A DNA stretch of 20,501 nt from Vicinamibacteria bacterium (lineage in GTDB: Bacteria > Acidobacteriota > Vicinamibacteria > Vicinamibacterales > UBA2999). Positions 10,220-17,119 of the stretch are shown piece by piece. Made by a program: the position numbers and the translations under genes. The notes below the pieces were generated by a model. It did no database searches and was not told where the DNA came from. It worked only from the letters and a program-made list of their open reading frames with translations. Positions within the stretch are counted from its first letter, which is position 1. Each line of letters opens with the position of its first letter. The stretch lies in the NCBI GenBank assembly GCA_025938035.1, contig JAICQE010000065.1, positions 1 through 20,501 of the forward strand, given 5' to 3'.

Positions 10220-12820
10220 ATGGCGGAACTGTCGCTCCTGGCGAAGGCAACCGTCGTCCTTGGGCTGGCGCTCGTAGCGGTCCGATGCCTGCGGGGCGCG
10301 CGTGCGTCAGTGCGCGCACTCGTCCTGGCGTCCACGTTCGGCGTCCTGCTGATCCTGCCGCCGGCGGCGCTGCTGCTGCCGGAACGGGTCATCCAGGTAC
10401 CCGTCGCGTACGAGGTCAACGTCGCACTCGTCCTGGAACAAGTGGACATCGTCACGCCTGCGGCTCGCGGTGCCCTTTCGGACGATGGTGCGCCGACGCG
10501 CGGGGGGCACTTACCCGCACCGGCAACGACGGTGCGCGTCGTCTGGGTGGCGGTGACGATCGGCCTGCTTCTTCGACTTGGCCTCGCACTGTGGCAGCTC
10601 CGCACGATTCGGCGCACGAGTGTGCCATGGCCGGAGGCCGAGGACCTGGCGACTGCGCTCGCTCGCGAGAGCGGCCCGCGCCGCCGGGTCGATGTGTTTC
10701 TTCACGACGAGCTGACCGCGCCCATGACGTTCGGCGCCGGGCGACCAGCGATCGGACTGCCGATGGATGCGACCACATGGGATCGCACGGCGGTGTGCCA
10801 CGCGGTTGCGCACGAACTGGAGCACGTGCGGCGCGCCGACTGGCTCGTGCTCCTCGTCACGCGAGTCGTCTGCGCGCTCTACTGGTTCCATCCGCTCGTC
10901 TGGATGGCCTCGCGCCGCCTCTGTCTGGAAGCCGAACGGGCGTGTGACGATGCCGTGCTGCGCGACGCCGAGCGAGCAACGTATGCCGAACAGCTCGTGT
11001 CTCTGGCCAGGCGCGTGTCGGCAGGCAGCCCGATCGCTGTCCTCTCGATGGCGGCTCGCAGCGATCTCTCCGCGCGTGTCCGCGCGGTACTCGATCCCCA
11101 CCAGGCGCGTGGCCGCGCCGGCATCGTCTGGACGTCGGCCGCGGTCGTCGGAGCCGCGGCGCTGACGTTCGCGATCTCGCCTCTTTATACGGTCGCCGGT
11201 TCCGCGCAGGCGGTTGCGCCAGCGCCCGCGTCGCAGGGTGGCGAACCTGTCCGAAGGTTCGAGGTGGCGTCGATCAAACCAAATACCTCACCTACGCGGA
11301 ATCAGACCATCGGGCCCGCAGGCCATGCGTTCGTCGGACGTAATGTGACGCTGATCGACCTGATCGCGACGGCGTATCGAACGGAGCCGGAAGGCGCCGA
11401 GGGCTGGATGAGTACCGATCGGTACGACGTCGAGGCACGACCGGAGGGGACGGCAAGCTGGAACGAGCAATTGGTGATGCTCCAGACGTTGCTTGCGGAC
11501 CGCTTCAACCTGCGCGTCCGTCGCGAAATCAGGGACACGCCGGTGTATGCGCTCGTCGCCGCGAGCAGGGGCGCACGACTGACACCCGCCGCCGAGGAGG
11601 AATGCGTGGCGCCGCCGTCGGAACGGTGCGGCGGCTTTACGACGCGACCTGGCCGGATCGCGGGCCGGCGGGTCACGGTTGCGCAGATCGCCGCGCTGCT
11701 GTCAGGCCCGCGAAGCGGGCGCCGCGTCCTCGACAACACCGGAATCAACGGGTTCTTCGACGTTGAACTGACGTGGACGCCGGACCCTGGCCAGCTGCCT
11801 GGACCGCCCCCGGACGATACCCTTCGCCTGGACCCGAACGGTCCGTCGCTGTTCACCGCGATCGAGGAGCAGCTCGGGCTCAGCCTGAGACCTTCGACCG
11901 CTCCACTTGAACACCTGCTCATCGAACACGCCGAGCGGCCCTCGTCGAACGACGCGCCACAAGCGTCAGCTCCGTCGCGAATCTCGCCGCCGGTCGGGTC
12001 AATCGCGCGGGCGGCACAGTCGCCCGCTCCCGCGCCGCCGGCCAGCATGCAGTTCGAGGTCGCCTCGATCAGGCGCAACGCCTCCGCCGAGCAACGCCCT
12101 CCGGGATTGTTGTTCAACGTGGCAGCGAACGGTCAGCTCACCGCTCAGAACATGACGCTCTTCCACATCATCCGCAACGCGTACGAGGTCCAGGGCGTCC
12201 AGATCGTTCCTGGCGCGAACGCGCCCGACTGGATGGAACGCGACCGCTGGGACATTGTCGCGAAAGCACCCGAAGGGAGTGCGGGTCGTCTGCAGATCAT
12301 GACTATGATGCAGAATCTGCTCGCGACCCGCTTCAAGCTCGTCGCCAGGCCGGAGACACGCGAGGTGCCTGTCTATGTGCTGGTGCCCGCGAGATCGGAT
12401 CGCCGGCTCGGACCGCAGCTCCAGCCGTCCGACGGCCAATGTGAAGCGGCGCGACTCGCCGCACAGAAGGCCGGTGCGCCACTACAGACGCCGGACGTGG
12501 AGCGTGGATTTTGCGGATCCCTCTCAGTGGCGGGCCTGTTCACGATGAGCGGCGTCACGCTCACGGATCTCGCGCGGTACCTCGCCCCGCAAACGGGCAG
12601 AGTCGTGATCGATCGAACCGGGCTGACAGGCACGTTCGATCTGGATCTGAAGTGGACGCCGGACTTGACGGCCCCCGCCGGCGGCCCCCAAAGCGCCTTC
12701 AACGACGGCACATCGCTCTTCGCTGCCCTTCAGGAGCAACTCGGGCTGAGGCTCGAGGCGCAGCGGGCACCCGTCGAGGTGCTCGTCATCGAGTCGGCGG
12801 AGCGGCCGGTGACCGACTGA
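10220..12820 (+). CDS. BlaR1-like M56 metallopeptidase with two C-terminal DUF3738 domains
   Basis: 866 aa; ATG at 10220 with AGAGAGGA seven bases before. The M56 half (1-330) is a near copy of the preceding gene: same N-terminal helices, HELEH at 198-202, WFHPLVWMASRRLCLEAERACDDAVL. It carries two complete DUF3738 domains. The first (about 346-578) runs from FEVASIKPN to LLIEHAERP. The second (about 609-866) runs from FEVASIRRN to EQLGLRLEAQRAPVEVLVIESAERP. A Pro/Ala-rich linker joins them. It has no BlaI of its own and follows its paralogue in the same direction, so it probably shares the module 2 BlaI. A strong hairpin follows its stop. Two sensor domains may give it different ligand range or affinity; that is inference. 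Confidence 0.92.
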   Translation: MAELSLLAKATVVLGLALVAVRCLRGARASVRALVLASTFGVLLILPPAALLLPERVIQVPVAYEVNVALVLEQVDIVTPAARGALSDDGAPTRGGHLPAPATTVRVVWVAVTIGLLLRLGLALWQLRTIRRTSVPWPEAEDLATALARESGPRRRVDVFLHDELTAPMTFGAGRPAIGLPMDATTWDRTAVCHAVAHELEHVRRADWLVLLVTRVVCALYWFHPLVWMASRRLCLEAERACDDAVLRDAERATYAEQLVSLARRVSAGSPIAVLSMAARSDLSARVRAVLDPHQARGRAGIVWTSAAVVGAAALTFAISPLYTVAGSAQAVAPAPASQGGEPVRRFEVASIKPNTSPTRNQTIGPAGHAFVGRNVTLIDLIATAYRTEPEGAEGWMSTDRYDVEARPEGTASWNEQLVMLQTLLADRFNLRVRREIRDTPVYALVAASRGARLTPAAEEECVAPPSERCGGFTTRPGRIAGRRVTVAQIAALLSGPRSGRRVLDNTGINGFFDVELTWTPDPGQLPGPPPDDTLRLDPNGPSLFTAIEEQLGLSLRPSTAPLEHLLIEHAERPSSNDAPQASAPSRISPPVGSIARAAQSPAPAPPASMQFEVASIRRNASAEQRPPGLLFNVAANGQLTAQNMTLFHIIRNAYEVQGVQIVPGANAPDWMERDRWDIVAKAPEGSAGRLQIMTMMQNLLATRFKLVARPETREVPVYVLVPARSDRRLGPQLQPSDGQCEAARLAAQKAGAPLQTPDVERGFCGSLSVAGLFTMSGVTLTDLARYLAPQTGRVVIDRTGLTGTFDLDLKWTPDLTAPAGGPQSAFNDGTSLFAALQEQLGLRLEAQRAPVEVLVIESAERPVTD

Positions 12821-12822
12821 AC

Positions 12823-12861
12823 CGGTTGTTCACGCTTCTGGCTTCTAAGTGTGAACAACCG
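12823..12861 (+). terminator. Strong terminator-type hairpin after the M56 gene
   Basis: Arms CGGTTGTTCACGCTT (12823-12837) and AAGTGTGAACAACCG (12847-12861) pair over 15 bp with a single G-U pair and a 9-base loop. It starts two bases after the stop of the 866-aa protein. The following sequence is TTGGGGGGG, not a T tract. The hairpin itself is unmistakable; termination by it is likely but not certain. Confidence 0.75.
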
Positions 12862-12871
12862 TTGGGGGGGT

Positions 12872-12893
12872 CGGTGTCCGATTCCGGACACCG
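12872..12893. repeat. Perfect inverted repeat CGGTGTCC-N6-GGACACCG
   Basis: Eight-base arms CGGTGTCC (12872-12879) and GGACACCG (12886-12893) have the spacer gattcc, then TCGCTTTTCC. A further copy of the half-site, GCGGTGTCC, occurs at 12910-12918. It may be a second terminator for the upstream operon or an operator site upstream of the next one. Confidence 0.65.
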
Positions 12894-12977
12894 TCGCTTT
12901 TCCTCCGAGCGGTGTCCAACCGATGGAACGGATTGCCTGTCTACCGATAATGCGTGTCAAGGCGCGCGAGAACGGAC

Positions 12978-13007
12978 TTGTTTATCACCTACACTTGTAG
13001 TAGACAT
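12978..13007 (+). promoter_or_regulatory. BlaI-type operator and promoter of the DUF3738-TonB-VWFA operon
   Basis: CTACacttGTAG (12989-13000) contains TACACTTGTA, an exact match to the bla/mec operator core TACA-N2-TGTA. A -35 candidate TTGTTT (12978-12983) and a weak -10 TAGACA (13001-13006) have a 17-bp spacer with the operator inside. The 27 bases 12981-13007 agree with 3561-3587 of module 1 at 21 positions. No BlaI gene lies next to it, so the repressor must act from elsewhere. Confidence 0.75.
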
Positions 13008-13083
13008 GATCGCGGACGCCCGATAACACAACTAATCGCGATCGACATTCGTCAAAGCAGACGTCGACAACGGCCCGGAGATC

Positions 13084-14025
13084 ATGAACTGCTTGCGAGT
13101 TATCACGACGGCTGTCGCAGCCGCGGCTGTAATGACGACAGGCGCCGTCCTGCAGACGCTCCACGCGCAGTCGGCGGGCGCGCAGCCGTCCGCCGATGAG
13201 CCGCTGCCGGGATTCGAGGCATCTATCAAGCGCAGCCAGGAGAACGCTGGCTTCATCGCGTTCCGCTCCGAACCCGCCGGGCGGACGCTGACCGGTGTAC
13301 CGCTGCGGCAACTGATCGTGCAGTCGTACGGCATCCAGCAGAATCAACTGATCGGCGGACCCGACTGGATAGCCACGGATCGATGGGACATCCAGCTTCG
13401 GGCCGATACGCCGGTCACGGCGGCGCAGGCCGATCTCCTTCTGCGCCGGATGATGGCCGAGCGCTTCAAGCTGGTCATGCACCGCGAAACGCGTGAACTG
13501 CCCGTATTCGAGCTGCGTCTGGCCAGGGCCGATGGCACACCCGGACCGGCACTGAAACCTTCCGCTCAAGATTGCGGACCGCAAGGACGGGGCCGTCGAG
13601 GTGATCCGGCGGCGCCCGCGCCCTACGCTCTGCGCGAAGGCGGCGCGGCGGTTGGCAGGGGCGGACCGGGCAGAGGGCAGGCGCCGTTGGGCGGCTGCGG
13701 CATGATGCTCGCGCCGGGCCGGATCGAGGGCAACGGGCAGCCGGTGACTCAACTCTCGAACTTCCTGTCGAATCAGGTGGGGCGACCGGTCATCGACAGG
13801 ACCGGGCTGAGCGGCGGCTTCGACTTCGTGCTGTCGTGGACGCCTGACGGTCCCGGACGCGGCGCGTTGGCGCCGCCGCCGGGAATTCAACTGCCGCCGA
13901 TCGATCCCAATGGGCCGCCGCTCGTCACCGCACTGCAGGAACAGCTGGGACTCAAACTCGAATCGTCGCGCGGACCCGTCGAGGTCCTGGTGATTGATGG
14001 TGTCCAACAACCCTCGGAAAACTAA
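13084..14025 (+). CDS. Secreted stand-alone DUF3738 (TIGR03435) protein
   Basis: 313 aa; ATG at 13084 with GGAG (13077-13080) close before it. A signal peptide (about 1-30, VITTAVAAAAVMTTGAVLQTLHAQ) is followed by a single DUF3738 domain. Motifs: IGGPDWIATDRWDIQ, MMAERFKLVMHRETRELPVFEL, VGRPVIDRTGLSGGFDFVLSWTPD and LVTALQEQLGLKLESSRGPVEVLVIDG. A Gly/Arg-rich insertion lies at about 165-205. The usual opening FEVASIK is shortened to FEASIK. No membrane or peptidase part is present, so it would be free in the periplasm or at the surface. It overlaps the TonB receptor gene by 29 bases. DUF3738 has no known reaction. The shared domain with the M56 receptors, and the operator upstream, suggest that it binds the same ligand. 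Confidence 0.92.
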   Translation: MNCLRVITTAVAAAAVMTTGAVLQTLHAQSAGAQPSADEPLPGFEASIKRSQENAGFIAFRSEPAGRTLTGVPLRQLIVQSYGIQQNQLIGGPDWIATDRWDIQLRADTPVTAAQADLLLRRMMAERFKLVMHRETRELPVFELRLARADGTPGPALKPSAQDCGPQGRGRRGDPAAPAPYALREGGAAVGRGGPGRGQAPLGGCGMMLAPGRIEGNGQPVTQLSNFLSNQVGRPVIDRTGLSGGFDFVLSWTPDGPGRGALAPPPGIQLPPIDPNGPPLVTALQEQLGLKLESSRGPVEVLVIDGVQQPSEN

Positions 14026-17000
14026 TCACGTCCGCCCGGGACGGGCGCAACGGGCGCTCTCCTGGATGCTGATCGTGCTGTTCGCATTCGGACAGCCCGC
14101 ATTCGCCGCGGATCAGTACGGCCAGGTGCTCTTCAACGGGGTGCCGGTGCCAGGGGCGACCGTCACCGCGTCGCAGGCTGACAAGAAGGTTGCCGCGAGC
14201 ACCGATGCGGACGGCATCTTCCGGCTCGTCGATCTGGCCGCCGGCGTCTGGACGCTGACGGTCGAGATGCTCGGGTTTTCGACGGTGACGCGCGACCTGA
14301 CCGTGCCCACCGAGGGCGCACCGCCGCCGTTCGAGCTGACGTTGAAATCGTACGAACAGATTTCGAGCGAGCTGACGGTACAGCGGCAGGAACCGATTCC
14401 CGCGGCGCCCGCCGCTGGTGTTGAGCAACAGGCTCGCGGCCCTGCCTCGACGGCTGCGGCACCTGGGGCGCAGGGCGCGTTTCAGCGCACGGGCGTCACG
14501 CAGGCCGCGACGCCGCGTCCCGCCGGCGCCGTGGCGGCTCTCCCCGAGGCGCCGGCCGATCCAGGCGGGATGGGCGCTGCCGACGGCCTGCTGATCAATG
14601 GCAGCGTCAACAACGGCGCGTCCACGCCGTTCGCCCAGCCACGCGCGTTCGGCAACGCCCGCCCGAATCAGCGCTCGCTCTACACGTACGCGGCCGGCTT
14701 CCAGTTCGGCAGCTCTGCGCTCGACGCGCGGCCGTTCTCCATTACCGGCTTCCAGAGCGCGCGGCCGTCGTACACGGACGTGCAGGGGCTCGGCACGTTC
14801 CAGGGGCCCATCCGGATACCGCGGCTGCTGCGCAACCCGATCAACGTGTTCGTCGGCTACCAGGGCACGTCGGACACGAATGCCATCACCCGATCCGCGC
14901 GAATGCCCACGGATCTCGAGCGTGCCGGCGATTTCTCCCAGACCGTGAACGCGCTCGGCCAGGCGGTGGCGGTCATCGACCCGACGACGGGCCGTCCCTT
15001 CGAGGGCAACAAGATCCCCGGCGATCGCATCAGTCCGCAGGCCGCCGCGCTCGTCGGCTACTATCCACGAGCGGGCGGCTCGGCCACCGGCCGCTTCAAC
15101 TTCGAATCGCCGATTCTCACCGACACGCGCCAGGACAGCGTGCAGTCGCGTGCCGCCTATCAGATCAACAACCGCAACCAGATCAACGGCACGGTCAATT
15201 TCCAACGAAGCGTCAACGACTCGAGCAGCCTGTTCGGATTCGACAGCTCGCGCGAGTCCAGCGGATTCGACACGCAGGGCAACTGGTCGCTGCGGATCTC
15301 CCCGTTCATGCAGATGCGCGCCCGGTACCAGTACACGCGTCTGGCCAACGAGTCGCTGCCGTACTTCGCCAATCGGGTGAACGTCTCGGGCGACGCCGGC
15401 ATTCCGGGCAACGATCAGAGCCCGGTGAACTGGGGGCCTCCGTCGCTGACGTTTGCCAGCGATATCGAAAGCCTCGGCGACGCCCGGTACTCGCGCGGCA
15501 CGACGCAGACGCACGTCGCCGCCGCCGAGGTCTCGCGCTTCAGCGGACGCCACAACATGACGTTCGGGGGTGAAGCACGCCGGCATCTGAACGACGTGGT
15601 CGGCCAGCAGGATCCCCGCGGCAGCTTCGCGTTCACGGGCGCCGCGACGGGTCTCGACTTCGCCGATTTCCTCCTGGGGCTGCCGCAGACGAGCTCGATC
15701 GCCTTCGGGAATCCCGACAAGGACTTCCGCGGCCAGTCGTACGCGGCGTACTTCACCGACGACTGGCGGCTGTCGCCGTCGTTCACGCTGCAGCTCGGCG
15801 TCCGCTGGGAATACGAGTCGCCGATCACGGAGGCGCGGGGCCGCCTGGTGAACCTCGATGTCGCGAACGATTTCAGCGCGGTCGCGCCGGTGCTCGCCGG
15901 TGAGACGGGCGCCATCACCGGCATCACCTACAACGACGCGCTGCTGCAGACGGACAAGGGGGGCCTCCAGCCGCGGCTCGCGATGGCCTGGCGTCCCGTG
16001 CCGGGTTCGTCGCTGGTCGTGCGCGCCGGCTATGGGCTGTATCGAAACACGAACGTCTATCAGTCGATCGCGACGCTGCTCGCGCAGCAGCCGCCGCTGT
16101 CCACGACGTTCAACATCGCCAGCACTCCGGAGAATCCGCTGACCCTCGCCAACGGGTTCCTCATCTCCGGTCCGGCCACCACGCTCAACACCTTCGCCGT
16201 GGACCCGGAGTTCAAGGTCTCGACCGCCCAGAACTGGCAGGTGTCGGTGCAGCGTGATCTGCCCTTCTCGCTGACCGTCGCCGCCACGTATCTCGGCGCC
16301 AAGGGCACGAATCTGATGCAGCAGTTCCTGCCGAACACATATCCGGCCGGAGCGGCGAACCCGTGCCAGTCATGTCCGACCGGGTTCCGCTATCTCACGT
16401 CGGGCGGGCGCTCGATCAGGAACGCGGGCCAGGTGCAACTGCGACGCCGGCTGCGCAACGGGTTCACCGCGTCCATTCAGTACACGCTCGCCAAGGCGAT
16501 GGACAATGCGGCCGCGTTTGGCGGCGCCTCGATGGACGGCGGGGCGCTGGCGCAGAACTGGCTCGATCTGGAGGCGGAATACGCGCCGTCGAACTTCGAT
16601 CAGCGGCACCTGATCAACGTGACCGCCGAGTACACGACGGGCGCCGGGATCACCGGAGGCACGCTGCTCGACGGCTGGAAGGGCCGCCTGCTGAAGGACT
16701 GGACGTTCACCGCCAACCTCAACACAGGCAGCGGGATGCCGCTCACGCCGGTCTTCTTCTCGCCCGTCGCCGGCATCATCGGCTCCGTGCGGCCCGCGCT
16801 CACCGGCAACACGGACGACACGCCCGACGGCCGCTATGCCAACCCGGCGTGGTTCACGGCGCCGTCGCCGGGTGCATGGGGCGATGCGGGGCGCAACTCG
16901 ATTCGAGGACCGAAGACCTTTTCGTTGAACGCCGCGATCGCGCGGACGTTCCGTCTCGGCGACCGCATCAACATGGACTGGCGGGTTGACGCGACCAACG

Positions 17001-17119
17001 TCCTCAACCGGCTGACGTACACGCGCATCACGACGCTCGTCACGAGCCCGGAATTCGGGCTGCCCAGCAGTACGAACGACGTGCGTAAACTGCGCACAAG
17101 CGTGCGCCTGAGGTTCTGA
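13997..17119 (+). CDS. Oar-like TonB-dependent outer membrane receptor
   Basis: 1040 aa from ATG 13997 (a TTG one codon earlier is also open). The start lies inside the previous gene, with GAGG at 13981-13984. Signal peptide: MLIVLFAFGQPAFAA. A carboxypeptidase-regulatory-like domain spans about 40-120 (GQVLFNGVPVPGATVTAS, then STDADGIFRLVDLAAGVWTLTVE). A Pro/Ala-rich linker follows (about 133-195), then LLINGSVNNGAS, which starts a reduced plug region. The rest is a long beta barrel with aromatic strand ends such as RAGYGLYRN, DATNVLNRLTYTR and LRTSVRLRF, ending in Phe as outer membrane barrels do. No TonB box was recognised. Such receptors in Acidobacteria are thought to import polymers or peptides. 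Its stop overlaps the next start (TGATG). Confidence 0.9.
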   Translation: MVSNNPRKTNHVRPGRAQRALSWMLIVLFAFGQPAFAADQYGQVLFNGVPVPGATVTASQADKKVAASTDADGIFRLVDLAAGVWTLTVEMLGFSTVTRDLTVPTEGAPPPFELTLKSYEQISSELTVQRQEPIPAAPAAGVEQQARGPASTAAAPGAQGAFQRTGVTQAATPRPAGAVAALPEAPADPGGMGAADGLLINGSVNNGASTPFAQPRAFGNARPNQRSLYTYAAGFQFGSSALDARPFSITGFQSARPSYTDVQGLGTFQGPIRIPRLLRNPINVFVGYQGTSDTNAITRSARMPTDLERAGDFSQTVNALGQAVAVIDPTTGRPFEGNKIPGDRISPQAAALVGYYPRAGGSATGRFNFESPILTDTRQDSVQSRAAYQINNRNQINGTVNFQRSVNDSSSLFGFDSSRESSGFDTQGNWSLRISPFMQMRARYQYTRLANESLPYFANRVNVSGDAGIPGNDQSPVNWGPPSLTFASDIESLGDARYSRGTTQTHVAAAEVSRFSGRHNMTFGGEARRHLNDVVGQQDPRGSFAFTGAATGLDFADFLLGLPQTSSIAFGNPDKDFRGQSYAAYFTDDWRLSPSFTLQLGVRWEYESPITEARGRLVNLDVANDFSAVAPVLAGETGAITGITYNDALLQTDKGGLQPRLAMAWRPVPGSSLVVRAGYGLYRNTNVYQSIATLLAQQPPLSTTFNIASTPENPLTLANGFLISGPATTLNTFAVDPEFKVSTAQNWQVSVQRDLPFSLTVAATYLGAKGTNLMQQFLPNTYPAGAANPCQSCPTGFRYLTSGGRSIRNAGQVQLRRRLRNGFTASIQYTLAKAMDNAAAFGGASMDGGALAQNWLDLEAEYAPSNFDQRHLINVTAEYTTGAGITGGTLLDGWKGRLLKDWTFTANLNTGSGMPLTPVFFSPVAGIIGSVRPALTGNTDDTPDGRYANPAWFTAPSPGAWGDAGRNSIRGPKTFSLNAAIARTFRLGDRINMDWRVDATNVLNRLTYTRITTLVTSPEFGLPSSTNDVRKLRTSVRLRF

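Noticed and set aside
3613..12820. Beta-lactam resistance locus, because of BlaI and BlaR1-like genes
   Set aside because: No beta-lactamase or penicillin-binding protein is present, and the receptors lack the penicillin-binding sensor domain.
13952..15586. 544-aa minus-strand open frame
   Set aside because: It lies opposite the TonB-dependent receptor. It is rich in Arg, Ala and Gly with no family motif, as expected for an antisense frame in GC-rich DNA.
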